From contig NZ_JACSOI010000001.1 of NCBI RefSeq assembly GCF_018728565.1, positions 496,001-560,000 of the forward strand: a DNA stretch of 64,000 nt, written 5' to 3'. The notes under the pieces were generated by a model. The model was given only the letters and a program-made list of their open reading frames with translations, was not told where the DNA came from and did not search any database. Below are positions 35,741 to 44,635 of this stretch, piece after piece. The number at the start of each line of letters is the position of its first letter. The first letter of the stretch is position 1. Position numbers and translations under genes: made by a program. Source of the stretch: Zobellia russellii (GTDB lineage: Bacteria > Bacteroidota > Bacteroidia > Flavobacteriales > Flavobacteriaceae).

Positions 35741-35844
35741 TTTATTAGGTTTCCCCTAAGCGGTAATCTTGATAGTACTATAGTTTTGCAGGCTGGCCTA
35801 GATTCATTACTTTAACTACTTTGAACTAACCTCTCCTAATTTAT

Positions 35845-37566
35845 ATGAAAGATAAGAAGCACCTGCGTAGTAGTGAATGGTTTGGCGGAAAGGATAAAAT
35901 GGGCTTCGTACACCGTTCTTGGCTCCGAAACCAAGGGTATCCAGATGATTATTTTACGGGTAAACCCGTTATTGGAATCTGCAACACATGGTCAGAACTT
36001 ACACCTTGTAATGGGCATTTACGAGATTTTGCGGAAGTGGTTAAAAGAGGAATTCTTGAAGCTGGTGGTTTTCCTATGGAGTTTCCGGTAATGTCTTTAG
36101 GGGAGACTATTATGAGGCCAACATCTATGCTTTTTAGGAATTTGGCGAGTATGGATACGGAAGAATCCATACGGGCTAATCCTCTTGACGGAATTGTTTT
36201 GTTGACCGGCTGCGATAAAACTACGCCCAGCACCGTAATGGGCGCTTGTAGCGTAGATTTGCCCACTATTGTAGTTCCTGGCGGCCCAATGTTAAGCGGT
36301 AGGTTTAGGGGAGAAAAAATGGGTTCCGGTTCTATGAATTGGATGATCAAGGAAAAACGAAGCGTAGATGGTTTTAGTGATGCCGATTTTACCGAGGCCG
36401 AAGTTTGTGTTGCCCGGAGTATTGGGCATTGCAATACTATGGGAACAGCTTCAACTATGGCAACAATGGTAGAAGCGTTAGGACTTACTTTACCTGGCTT
36501 TTCATCAATTCCCGCAGCAGATTCCCGTAAGAAATTGTTCGCGCAGCTTTCTGGCAGGCGTATTGTAGAAATGGTTAAGGAGGATTTAAAATTGTCCAAA
36601 ATATTGACCAGGGAAGCTTTTGAGAACGCTATAATTACTAACGCTGCGGTTGGGGGGTCTACCAACCTCATTATTCACCTTACGGCAATTGCGGGTAGAA
36701 TAGGTGTAGATTTAAATTTGGAAGATTTTGATGTCTTGGGGAGCAAGGTGCCTCTATTGGTAAACTTGAAGCCTTCCGGAAAGCATTTAATGGAAGATTT
36801 CTTTTATGCTGGCGGAATTTCCGTTGTCATGAAAGAGTTAAGGCCCAAGCTACATGATACGGCCCTTACCGTAAACGGAAAACACATTACGGAGAACTAT
36901 AATGAGGCGGTTTGTTATGATACTGATGTTATAGCATCGGTGGAAAAACCCGTCCAACAAAATGCGGGTATTGCGGTGCTTAAAGGTAATTTGTGTGAAA
37001 ACGGTGCAGTTATAAAGCCTTCGGCGGCATCAAAGGAATTAATGAAGCATACCGGAAAAGCGGTTGTTTTTGAAAGCATGGAAGACTATCATGCTAGAAT
37101 TGATGATCCTAATTTAGAAATAGATAAGAACAGTATAATTGTTTTAAAGGGAGTAGGCCCCAAAGGTTACCCAGGTATGCCGGAAGTGGGCAACGTAGAT
37201 CTTCCTAAAAAACTTTTGATTCAAGGAGTTACGGATATGGTGCGAATATCGGACGGTCGTATGAGTGGCACCGCCGCTGGAACCGTAATTTTACATGTTT
37301 CCCCGGAATCAACGGTGGGCGGAACATTGGCCTTGGTACAAAATGGAGATTTAATCCAGTTAGATGTTGAGAACAGAAGTCTTGATCTATTGGTTGCCGA
37401 AAGTGAACTGGAACAACGTAAGGCGGTATGGAAAGCGCCTAAGCCTTTGGCGGATAGAGGATATGTAAAAATGTATATAGACCATGTAGAACAGGCGCAT
37501 AAGGGTGCCGATCTGGATTTTTTGGTAGGAGGTTCCGGAGCTAAGGTAGATAGGGATTTACATTAA
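35845..37566 (+). CDS. IlvD/Edd-family sugar-acid dehydratase
   Basis: 573 residues. Cysteines at 46 (GICNTWSEL), 123 (LTGCDKTT) and 196 (IGHCNTMGT) match the [2Fe-2S] ligands of L-arabinonate/D-xylonate dehydratases. The opening LRSSEWFGGKDKMGFVHRSW and WSELTPCNGHLR follow the pentonate branch more closely than dihydroxyacid dehydratase IlvD. It would dehydrate an aldonic acid to a 2-keto-3-deoxy acid. Surrounding genes do not show a full pathway, but uxaC further down the window shows that sugar acids are used. A -7-like box TAGTTTTG lies at 35781. Confidence 0.8.
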   Translation: MKDKKHLRSSEWFGGKDKMGFVHRSWLRNQGYPDDYFTGKPVIGICNTWSELTPCNGHLRDFAEVVKRGILEAGGFPMEFPVMSLGETIMRPTSMLFRNLASMDTEESIRANPLDGIVLLTGCDKTTPSTVMGACSVDLPTIVVPGGPMLSGRFRGEKMGSGSMNWMIKEKRSVDGFSDADFTEAEVCVARSIGHCNTMGTASTMATMVEALGLTLPGFSSIPAADSRKKLFAQLSGRRIVEMVKEDLKLSKILTREAFENAIITNAAVGGSTNLIIHLTAIAGRIGVDLNLEDFDVLGSKVPLLVNLKPSGKHLMEDFFYAGGISVVMKELRPKLHDTALTVNGKHITENYNEAVCYDTDVIASVEKPVQQNAGIAVLKGNLCENGAVIKPSAASKELMKHTGKAVVFESMEDYHARIDDPNLEIDKNSIIVLKGVGPKGYPGMPEVGNVDLPKKLLIQGVTDMVRISDGRMSGTAAGTVILHVSPESTVGGTLALVQNGDLIQLDVENRSLDLLVAESELEQRKAVWKAPKPLADRGYVKMYIDHVEQAHKGADLDFLVGGSGAKVDRDLH

Positions 37567-37572
37567 AGGTAA

Positions 37573-38022
37573 ATGATAAAGAAAGAGCAGCTACATCAGT
37601 TCTGTACCACGTTCGTTATTGAACGTGTAGCCAGGATTCAGAAAAATATAGAGGACATACAAACCTCATTGTCATCAGAAACAAAAAGTAGCGCGGGAGA
37701 CAAGCATGAAACCGGTAGGGCAATGTTACAGCTTGAACGTGAGAAACTGGGACAACAGTTAGCGGAGGCCGAAAAAATGAAGCAAACACTATCTAAAGTA
37801 CCTCAGGAAGCCTCAAAGCCCGTTGTGGGTCTTGGGAGTTGGGTGGTTACTTCAAAAGCGGATTACTATTTGGCAATTTCTGCAGGGGAATTCAAATCCG
37901 AAGGGAAAAGTGTTTATTGTATATCTGCTGCAACCCCAATAGCCCAACTACTCTTTGGAAAAGAACAGGGCGCCAGCACCACCTTTAGCGGTCAAGAAAT
38001 TAAAATTATTGAAATTAGATAG
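37573..38022 (+). CDS. GreA/GreB-like protein
   Basis: 149 residues. The N-terminal half is a helical hairpin-like segment (about 10-80). It contains the ETKSSAGDKHETGRAM region seen in flavobacterial relatives that are often mislabelled as 3-oxoacyl-ACP synthase. The C-terminal half resembles the FKBP-like domain of GreA/Rnk (TPIAQLLFGKEQGA...IKIIEI). It may bind RNA polymerase, but the acidic tip of true GreA is not obvious. It starts 6 bases after the dehydratase stop and is probably co-transcribed with it. Confidence 0.6.
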   Translation: MIKKEQLHQFCTTFVIERVARIQKNIEDIQTSLSSETKSSAGDKHETGRAMLQLEREKLGQQLAEAEKMKQTLSKVPQEASKPVVGLGSWVVTSKADYYLAISAGEFKSEGKSVYCISAATPIAQLLFGKEQGASTTFSGQEIKIIEIR

Positions 38023-38042
38023 TTGTCAAGAAAAAGAAAGTG

Positions 38043-38501
38043 TTACCCAATACCTTTCATTGATGCCAAAGTGGCAGACCAAACAATAACCGAGGAAAAG
38101 AATATTCCTATAGTATTGGCCCAAAAGGCTTTGGTTTTTTCAATTTTAAAAAGATAGGATGCAATACTACCAGCGTACACCCCTGTACCGGGCACCGGAA
38201 GCATTACAAAAAAGATAAGCCCCCAGAATCCGTAACGTTTTATTTTATCGCCTGAACCGGTTTTAGCCCGCCTTGCCACGAAAATAGCCGACTTCTTATA
38301 GAATCCCCAGCGTAAAAAATAGCGGTTTACTTTCTCCAGAAAGAAGAGCATTAGTGGAAAAACAAGTACGTTGGCGGCAAAACAAAGCAAGAATACCAGA
38401 TAGATATTAAGGCCATTGAGTAACCCATAAGGGATACCTACCTTTGCTTCCCCAAAAGGAGAAAGGCTCCATAACATGGCAATAATGAAATCTATAATCA
38501 C
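38043..38501 (-). CDS. Small multidrug export-like membrane protein (COG2426 type)
   Basis: 152 residues with four or five hydrophobic helices and the motifs PFGEAKVGIPYG and VMLPVPGTGVYAGS, characteristic of the COG2426/small multi-drug export family. Function is largely inferred from the family name and is uncertain. Translation could start at the GTG used here or at an ATG eight codons later (38477). It is convergent with the GreA-like gene. Confidence 0.7.
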   Translation of the reverse strand: MIIDFIIAMLWSLSPFGEAKVGIPYGLLNGLNIYLVFLLCFAANVLVFPLMLFFLEKVNRYFLRWGFYKKSAIFVARRAKTGSGDKIKRYGFWGLIFFVMLPVPGTGVYAGSIASYLFKIEKTKAFWANTIGIFFSSVIVWSATLASMKGIG

Positions 38502-38698
38502 AACATTTTTTTTGGAAGCGCTAAACTACTAATCCATGGGGTTTGAGCACCATTGGAACTCATAAATAATTCCAAAAATTGTGCCGCTCAAAAATAGAAG
38601 GTTCTTTTTAACAGATTTTAACTTTTCGATAAGAGGTACAATATTATCTATCTATCTGAGTTTTAGAATGCAGATAGTATTAACCAAAACTTAAACCT

Positions 38699-38860
38699 AT
38701 GAAACCTTTATTTGCAAAATTATTTTTACTGGCCTTTGTTTCAATGACTGCCTTTTCGTGCAGTGTAAAATCTGAATTGGAAGATATCGCAGATGAGCTA
38801 GAGGAAGAGAACAACAACGATGCTAGAACTGAAGTCATCAAACTTGAGGACAATAAATAG
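38699..38860 (+). CDS. 53-residue lipoprotein
   Basis: ATG at 38699, stop at 38858-38860. Residues 1-20 form a signal peptide with lipobox AFSC (Cys21). The mature part is only 32 residues, strongly acidic and probably one amphipathic helix (ELEDIADELEEENNN). A terminator follows 20 bases after the stop, which supports a real transcript. Small lipoproteins of this kind resemble entericidins in layout, but no homology is claimed. Confidence 0.55.
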   Translation: MKPLFAKLFLLAFVSMTAFSCSVKSELEDIADELEEENNNDARTEVIKLEDNK

Positions 38861-38880
38861 TTCTGAGCACTACAAATAAA

Positions 38881-38913
38881 AAAAAGGGAACCTATTAAGG
38901 TTCCCTTTTTTTT
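38881..38913. terminator. Bidirectional terminator
   Basis: GGGAACCT/AGGTTCCC stem flanked by A-run and T-run. It can serve the small lipoprotein gene (plus) and the cupredoxin gene (minus). Confidence 0.8.
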
Positions 38914-38948
38914 ATAGTCTCATGTTTCTAAAAGATAGTCTACCGTTG

Positions 38949-39335
38949 TTACTGAACAAGAATAGTATTGTCAGTAGCAGTTGGGTTCATTGGGCAAAAA
39001 TATACATATTCACCTTTTTCCAATACCGTAGGTTTAGATAACTGTGTTTTTCCAGTAGCAACCACCTCTGTTACATAGGCAGTCTGAATGTGGTTTTCAG
39101 GCTTGCTAATATCCTCTCCTTTTTTTACTAGAACAAAACCAACATCATGACCAACTCCATTGTTGGCAATTTCAAAAACATATGTACCCGGTGTTACGGT
39201 AAGTTGTTTTTTAGTAAACTCGCCCGGAGTTTGTTCCAAGGCAATTGTTTTTACTTTTTTGCTCATTTTGTCCTGTGCATTTGCTGAAAATGCCACGGTG
39301 AAAACTAATGCTAATGCTGCGATAATATTTTTCAT
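38949..39335 (-). CDS. Cupredoxin-like periplasmic protein
   Basis: 128 residues with a Sec signal peptide ending SANAQ. The mature domain has the Greek-key pattern of plastocyanin/azurin-like proteins: a candidate copper His in GVGHDVGF and the Cys in YFCPMNP. The usual second His and Met after the Cys (C-x2-4-H-x4-M) are missing, replaced by PMNPTATDNT. Copper binding may therefore be altered or absent. It belongs to a cluster with AhpD-like and small His-rich genes, suggesting redox or metal stress. Confidence 0.7.
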   Translation of the reverse strand: MKNIIAALALVFTVAFSANAQDKMSKKVKTIALEQTPGEFTKKQLTVTPGTYVFEIANNGVGHDVGFVLVKKGEDISKPENHIQTAYVTEVVATGKTQLSKPTVLEKGEYVYFCPMNPTATDNTILVQ

Positions 39336-39440
39336 AATTTTTTGAATTTTGTCTTTTTTGAAAAGACGGGTTTTTAATATTTATTTAAATTTAAAAGGAC
39401 TTTAATTGCCCAGCGCTATAAAGGTTGCGCTAGATTTATG

Positions 39441-39989
39441 TTAAGCTTCAACAGATTGTAATGATGCTGCAACCGGAAAATCTACAGGAACATCTGTGGT
39501 CTTGTGTAAGTAGTTAGAAATGGTTTTGTCTCCTACCAATACAATAGTATCTACCAAGTTCTCTTTAGTCCATCCTGCGTTAAGGAATCTCTCAACTATA
39601 GCTTCATCGGCTGCTCCACGGTTTTCAGTAACGTTTTTTGCAAACCCGGCAAGGGCATCCAATTTAGCATCAAAAGATGCTTTCCCAGCTCTAAGCTCAA
39701 GAATTTCAGCATCGCTAAATCCATTCATTTTTCCAATAGCCGTATGCGCAGAAAGGCAATAGGTACATTGGTTAACTTCGCTCACTGCTAAGTTCACTAC
39801 TTCTTTTTGTTTGGCACTCAAAGATGTTTTTGCGTTGCTTAAAGCTAAATAATTAGCTAGCGCATTTTCAGAATAGGCATACGTAGCGTAAAGGTTGGGT
39901 ACAAAGCCAACAGCTTTTTCCAAATTATCAAAAATGGCTTGATTGCCTGTACTTACTTCTTCTCTTTTGGGTACATTAAAATTGCTCAT
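39441..39989 (-). CDS. Carboxymuconolactone decarboxylase/AhpD-like protein
   Basis: 182 residues, mostly helical. The redox pair lies in CTYCLSAH (CxxCxxxH), the active site of AhpD-type peroxidase-related enzymes. A role as a thiol-dependent peroxide or disulfide reductant is likely. It shares strand with the AraC-type regulator upstream and the 50-residue His/Cys-rich protein between them. Confidence 0.82.
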   Translation of the reverse strand: MSNFNVPKREEVSTGNQAIFDNLEKAVGFVPNLYATYAYSENALANYLALSNAKTSLSAKQKEVVNLAVSEVNQCTYCLSAHTAIGKMNGFSDAEILELRAGKASFDAKLDALAGFAKNVTENRGAADEAIVERFLNAGWTKENLVDTIVLVGDKTISNYLHKTTDVPVDFPVAASLQSVEA

Positions 39990-40068
39990 AATTTTAGATA
40001 TTTTGTCAGTTTAATGAAGCATATATCTAGTGCTCCGTTTCTATGACGATTATTAATTTGTTTTTGTT

Positions 40069-40221
40069 TTAAAGTTCTACATGCGGTTTTTCGGCATCAC
40101 AATAAAAATCATGATGATGTTTTTGCTCACAATGCACGTTTGCATTTATAGTTTGCAATTGTTTTCTGGGATGAGAAAAAATCTCTATAAGGTTAAAAAG
40201 GGATATATGTTTTAAATTCAT
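40069..40221 (-). CDS. Putative 50-residue His/Cys-rich small protein
   Basis: ATG at 40221-40219 and TAA at 40071-40069. The last 21 residues contain six His-type and two Cys ligands (HCEQKHHH, FYCDAEKPH), suggesting metal binding. A near-consensus -7 box (CATCTTTG on the minus strand) lies about 30 bases upstream. It occupies the otherwise gene-free gap 39990-40313 between the AhpD-like gene and the AraC-type regulator. No known family is recognised, so expression is a prediction. Confidence 0.4.
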   Translation of the reverse strand: MNLKHISLFNLIEIFSHPRKQLQTINANVHCEQKHHHDFYCDAEKPHVEL

Positions 40222-40313
40222 CTTGCGTTGTTTTTTAATTACAAGGCAAAGATGCGAAGTAAGTGAGGCTGTTTGTTAGGAGCGATTGCCCGACCGCTTG
40301 TAGAAATTTCCCT

Positions 40314-41162
40314 TTACGAAGAAATTGGGGCTGTTTCTCTATATTGAGAGGGAGATGTACCGGTCATTTTTTTAAAAAACCTACTGAAATGTGCTGGATC
40401 ATTAAAGCCTAGATCGTATGCAATTTCCTGGTTTTGCTTGTCCGTAAAATTTATCAATCGTTTTGCTTCAAGTGCCAAACGATCTAAAATAATCTGCTGT
40501 GGTGATTTTTGGTTGTAAATGGAAAACAGGTTAGAAAGCGTTTTTGGGCTTTTATAAAGAAGCTCTGCATAATCGCTAACCTTTCTTTTGGTTTTGTAAT
40601 GCGTGTCTACCAATACGTTAAACTTTCTTATAATTTCAACCTGGTCATTATTTAACTTTTTTACGATAAGTTGTTCCTTGGCCAGACGTGTACAGATAAT
40701 TATAAGTCGTTTTAACAGCATTTGAAGCATGTCTCCCTGTATACCGTCGGGTGTGGAAAATTCATCTTGAAAAACCTCGTACAAAGTCTCGAACTTGCGT
40801 TTTTGTTCTACAGGAATAGTTATGATTGGGAGGTCTTGGGTTCCAAAAAATAGAATGCCGTTACAAGATACTTCGTGGTCGTGATCATTAATACAATAGA
40901 ATTCTCTGTTGAAATGAAACGCGGTTAATGGCAATTCCGTTTTTTCATAGGAAACATGCTGCAGGTAGGTAGTGGTAACTAGCTGATCCGGTAATAGCTC
41001 AATGGGCATGCCATCTATGTGTAGTTCTAGAGGCAAGTTATTGCGGTTCCAGAGCATACAAATGTTTCCGGATTGTATTGAAAATTGATTCTGGTATTTT
41101 TTAATATCATTCGTAAACCCTAAGTGAGAGCCTAGTTTTGTATCATTGAATTCAAATTTCAT
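40314..41162 (-). CDS. AraC-family transcriptional regulator
   Basis: 282 residues from the ATG at 41162. A longer reading from a TTG at 41219 is possible but less likely. The C-terminal ~100 residues hold the two helix-turn-helix motifs of AraC/XylS proteins, with the conserved ending DLGFNDPAHFSRFFKKMTGTSPSQYR. The N-terminal ~170 residues form an effector domain with no clear ligand. It probably controls the neighbouring AhpD-like and small genes, which share its strand. The PAS-domain gene is transcribed divergently. Confidence 0.85.
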   Translation of the reverse strand: MKFEFNDTKLGSHLGFTNDIKKYQNQFSIQSGNICMLWNRNNLPLELHIDGMPIELLPDQLVTTTYLQHVSYEKTELPLTAFHFNREFYCINDHDHEVSCNGILFFGTQDLPIITIPVEQKRKFETLYEVFQDEFSTPDGIQGDMLQMLLKRLIIICTRLAKEQLIVKKLNNDQVEIIRKFNVLVDTHYKTKRKVSDYAELLYKSPKTLSNLFSIYNQKSPQQIILDRLALEAKRLINFTDKQNQEIAYDLGFNDPAHFSRFFKKMTGTSPSQYRETAPISS

Positions 41163-41338
41163 CTGCAGCAGATTGGTTGTTTTAAAATTAGTCTCTCTTG
41201 TAATGATAACCTTACCCAAATGTTACTTGGAAAGTTAATCTTTGTTGTTAAACGAGTCTAACTGTTTGTTAGGCAAAAAGTCTTTTTGTACTATTACCAA
41301 AGGAAATCAAAATAGTGGTCAATTTAACTATTAAGAGT

Positions 41339-41848
41339 ATGAAGGCGTACGATGAAGCGGCAGATAAATTTTTTAGCAAGACAAATATTAGTCCTGTGCC
41401 ATTGGTTTCTTGGGACCTGCACAGTCTTAATTTTCAGAAACTTTGTATAAGCGGAAAAGACCTGAGATACTTACAGGCTTTGGCCCAACGGAATAGATGG
41501 GCATATGATAAAACGGATTTGGTGTCCTCATTAGGAGAGGAGGTTGTGGTTGTAACCAATAGCCAATTAACTATAGTACATGCTACGGAAAATCTAGTTT
41601 TAATGACGGGCTATAAACCAGAAGAGGTTATTGGAAAAACACCTAAACTGTTTCAAGGCAAGGAAACTAGCAGAGAAGCTTTGGCCAAAATAAAAACGGC
41701 CATCGAAAGAAAGGTTCCTTTTGAGGCCGTTGTTCTAAACTATAAAAAGGACGGAAGTACGTACCATTGTGAAATAAAAGCAGAGCCTATATTCAACAAC
41801 AGAGGTCAACTCGTCAACTTTATTGCATTTGAAAAAGAAGTGGCCTAA
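41339..41848 (+). CDS. PAS-domain protein
   Basis: 169 residues from the ATG at 41339; a GTG at 41315 is an alternative start. A single PAS domain spans about 60-165 (VVVTNSQLTIVHATENLVLMTGY...GKTPKLFQG...YKKDGSTYHCEI). It is close in layout to LOV/NifL-type PAS domains, but the flavin-reactive Cys of LOV (GRNCRFLQ) is replaced, so photochemistry is unlikely. No output domain is attached, so it must signal through a partner. Confidence 0.75.
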   Translation: MKAYDEAADKFFSKTNISPVPLVSWDLHSLNFQKLCISGKDLRYLQALAQRNRWAYDKTDLVSSLGEEVVVVTNSQLTIVHATENLVLMTGYKPEEVIGKTPKLFQGKETSREALAKIKTAIERKVPFEAVVLNYKKDGSTYHCEIKAEPIFNNRGQLVNFIAFEKEVA

Positions 41849-41860
41849 GACCACTTCTTT
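41834..41860. terminator. Terminator hairpin shared by pyk and the PAS gene
   Basis: 10-bp perfect stem AAAGAAGTGG/CCACTTCTTT with a seven-base loop. The T-run is better on the minus strand, so it mainly ends pyk. It overlaps the last codons of the PAS gene. Confidence 0.6.
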
Positions 41861-41876
41861 CAATATACATTACTAT

Positions 41877-43313
41877 TTATTTACTTTCTATTTCGGTAAC
41901 ACGTAGCGTGTTTACCATACCTTTTTCCTTCATGGGCATTGCCGCTAAACTAATTAGCATATCGCCTGTTTCCAAAAGGCCTTTATCACATGCCATTTTA
42001 TTTACGTCTTCAATAGTTTCATCCGTAGAGACATATTTGTCGTAATAAAAAGCGCGAACACCCCAAAGAAGGTTTAACTGCGTAAGAATACGCTTGTTAG
42101 AGGTGAATACTAAAATATGGGAACTTGGTCTCCATGCAGAAATCTGGAATGCAGTATATCCACTATTGGTCAACGTAGAAATGGCTTTTGCCTTAATTTC
42201 GTTGGCCATAATGGCGGCATGATAACAAATGGACTTGGTAATATATCTTTTTGTGCGGATATGCGGCGGATCATGAGGTACTTGAATAAGCTCCGAGCCT
42301 TCTACACTTTGAAGAATACTTGCCATTTTTTCAATAACCTGAACCGGGTAGTTACCTACGGAAGTCTCACCGGAAAGCATAACGGCATCTGCCCCATCCA
42401 TAACGGAGTTGGCCACATCGTTAACCTCGGCTCGTGTAGGCGTAAGGCTTGTGATCATCGTTTCCATCATTTGTGTGGCGATAATTACTGGAATACGAGC
42501 TCTTTTGGCCCTTAGCACCAATTGTTTTTGAATTAACGGAACCTCTTGTGCAGGCACTTCAACACCTAAATCGCCACGAGCAACCATTAACCCATCACAA
42601 TAAGCAACAATCTTATCTATGTTTTCAACGGCTTCAGGCTTTTCAATTTTAGCTATAATCGGAATTTTCTCATCGGCATGCTCCTTAATGATTGCTTGTA
42701 AATCAATAAGATCTTGGCTAAAACGAACGAAGGAAAGTGCGATCCAGTCTACTTTTAAAGAAATAGCAAAAATGGCATCTTTAACATCCTTTTCCGTTAG
42801 GGCAGGTAAAGAGATGTTGGTGTTAGGCAGGTTAACCCCTTTTTTGGAGCGTAACGGACCACCTTGTATAACTTTGGTCTTTACTTCGGATTTTTTATCC
42901 GTAGCAACTACTTCAAACATTAATTTTCCATCATCAAGCAAGATACGCTCACCTGGCTTAACATCCTGTGGAAAAGCGGCATAGTTCATATATACCCTTT
43001 CGGCAGTACCTTCAAAAGGCTCGCCTGTAACAAAAGTAATTTCATCACCTGGGGCAACTACAACTTCACTAGCCATAACGCCTACCCTTAGCTTAGGGCC
43101 TTGCAAATCTGCAAGAATAGAGGTATTACGACCGGTTTCTTCATTGAGTTCCCGTATCATTTTTACACGTTCTGTAACATCTGAGTAGTCTGCATGTGAG
43201 AAGTTGATGCGAAAGACATCTACACCAGCCTCCATCATATCTTTCAGCACTTCTTTTTTGCTTGTGGCCGGCCCTAGGGTGGCTACAATTTTTGTTTTTT
43301 TATTACTTGGCAT
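41877..43313 (-). CDS. pyk: Pyruvate kinase
   Basis: 478 residues. Catalytic segments include TKIVATLGPAT, RINFSHAD, the active-site stretch IIAKIEKPEAVEN, and MVARGDLGVEVP, followed by VMLSGETSVGNYPV. It makes pyruvate and ATP from phosphoenolpyruvate and ADP. It is the last gene of a minus-strand run acpP-fabF-rnc-IPExxxVDY-pyk. Confidence 0.96.
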   Translation of the reverse strand: MPSNKKTKIVATLGPATSKKEVLKDMMEAGVDVFRINFSHADYSDVTERVKMIRELNEETGRNTSILADLQGPKLRVGVMASEVVVAPGDEITFVTGEPFEGTAERVYMNYAAFPQDVKPGERILLDDGKLMFEVVATDKKSEVKTKVIQGGPLRSKKGVNLPNTNISLPALTEKDVKDAIFAISLKVDWIALSFVRFSQDLIDLQAIIKEHADEKIPIIAKIEKPEAVENIDKIVAYCDGLMVARGDLGVEVPAQEVPLIQKQLVLRAKRARIPVIIATQMMETMITSLTPTRAEVNDVANSVMDGADAVMLSGETSVGNYPVQVIEKMASILQSVEGSELIQVPHDPPHIRTKRYITKSICYHAAIMANEIKAKAISTLTNSGYTAFQISAWRPSSHILVFTSNKRILTQLNLLWGVRAFYYDKYVSTDETIEDVNKMACDKGLLETGDMLISLAAMPMKEKGMVNTLRVTEIESK

Positions 43314-43316
43314 TGA

Positions 43317-43781
43317 TCAAAAAATTAAATTGTTCTTAGATTTGAGTTTGTCAGTTTCTATGGCGTAAGCCGTTATAATTTTGGGTATGTTTTGCAGTGT
43401 TCTCACAAGGTTTTCCATATTAATAAACCCATCTTGTTCTATTTTTAAAAAATAGTCTACATCTCGGTGTTCGGGCACCATGTGAAATGTCGTGAAAGAG
43501 GGTTCGTCCTTAAATAGCCCTTTTCTACTATTTGTGTCCTCCGCTAGACCATTGTTTGTGAATAAGGTCCAGTACCTATCGTTAATATCATCTTTCCATT
43601 CAAAAATGGGAACTGTAATATGACCGGTGAGGTCAAGGTCTTTAGGTGACCTTTTAAAGCTCGATTTTAAATGAAGATTGAGAGCGTAGGCTATGGCATA
43701 ATCTTCAAGGCTACTATGCAACGCAACTAAATCGAATGTATCTTCGTAAAAGTCGTTCGTAATTTTATGTACTGCTACCAT
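43317..43781 (-). CDS. IPExxxVDY-family protein
   Basis: 154 residues. The family motif appears as VPEHRDVDYFLKI near residues 98-110. This family is restricted to Bacteroidetes and usually lies beside pyk, as here (3 bases upstream). Function is unknown; no signal peptide or membrane segment is visible, so it should be cytoplasmic. Constant linkage suggests a role near pyruvate kinase or lipid synthesis, which is inference only. Confidence 0.8.
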   Translation of the reverse strand: MVAVHKITNDFYEDTFDLVALHSSLEDYAIAYALNLHLKSSFKRSPKDLDLTGHITVPIFEWKDDINDRYWTLFTNNGLAEDTNSRKGLFKDEPSFTTFHMVPEHRDVDYFLKIEQDGFINMENLVRTLQNIPKIITAYAIETDKLKSKNNLIF

Positions 43782-43891
43782 AGGGGCACAAAGTGGTAAA
43801 GATAATATTAATACCGTACAACGCCTAGATTAGATAAGGCTAAAACTATTTTTGAACAAACTATAACATTTTGGTTACATAAAATTACAAT

Positions 43892-44629
43892 TTAAGACTT
43901 GTCCATCTTATCCTGTAATGCGTAATAGGCCCGTTTTGAAGCACGTTCCTCTGCCTTTTTTTTAGAAGTGGCCCTTGCTTTTGCCACTACTGTATCTGCA
44001 ATAGTAAGTTTTACCGCAAAATGCTTTAACGCGTCATTACCTGTATCATCATAAACGTCATAGTCAAACGTTTTTTTCTGTTTTTGGCACCATTCAATTA
44101 CAAGACTCTTGTAGCTTATGACCTTACCTTCTAGTTGTTCTATGTCTACATAAGGCTCTATAACCTTTTGGTTAATGAACTTTTCGCAATACTTGTAGCC
44201 GCGATCTAGATAGATGGCGCCTACCAACGCTTCAAAAACATTGCCGTGTATGTTTTCTCCAAAATGGGATTTAGGAATACGACTTTTTACATAATTTATG
44301 AGTCCTAAATCCTTACCAAGTTCGTTTAGATGTTTGCGGCTTACAATTTTTGAGCGCATCTTGGTAAGATAGCCTTCGTCTCCTTCCGGTACTTGATCAT
44401 ACAAGTGCTTGGAAATTATTGTTCCCAGCATGGAATCGCCTAAAAACTCTAAACGTTCATAGTTTAGAGGATTCCCGTCCTTGTCCTTTTCATTAGCGGA
44501 GCGGTGTATGAAAGCTTTTTTGTAAATAGCTAGCTTTCTAGGTTTAAAACCCAAAATAGAAGTCATTCCCCCAAAAAAATCCCCATCCTCTTTAGGATGG
44601 GAATTAAATATATTGGAAGGAAATCCCAT
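43892..44629 (-). CDS. rnc: Ribonuclease III
   Basis: 245 residues. The catalytic domain (about 20-160) carries the signature ERLEFLGDSMLG with the metal-binding acidic residues, and the double-stranded RNA-binding domain occupies about 175-242. It processes rRNA precursors and double-stranded RNA. Only six bases separate it from fabF, so the two are co-transcribed. Confidence 0.95.
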   Translation of the reverse strand: MGFPSNIFNSHPKEDGDFFGGMTSILGFKPRKLAIYKKAFIHRSANEKDKDGNPLNYERLEFLGDSMLGTIISKHLYDQVPEGDEGYLTKMRSKIVSRKHLNELGKDLGLINYVKSRIPKSHFGENIHGNVFEALVGAIYLDRGYKYCEKFINQKVIEPYVDIEQLEGKVISYKSLVIEWCQKQKKTFDYDVYDDTGNDALKHFAVKLTIADTVVAKARATSKKKAEERASKRAYYALQDKMDKS

Positions 44630-44635
44630 ACTGTA

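Noticed and set aside
35845-37566. Dihydroxy-acid dehydratase IlvD of branched-chain amino acid synthesis
   Set aside because: The cysteine spacing and N-terminal motifs fit the pentonate dehydratase branch, and no ilv genes are adjacent.
41339-41848. Blue-light LOV photoreceptor
   Set aside because: The segment resembles LOV in layout, but the photo-reactive Cys is absent.
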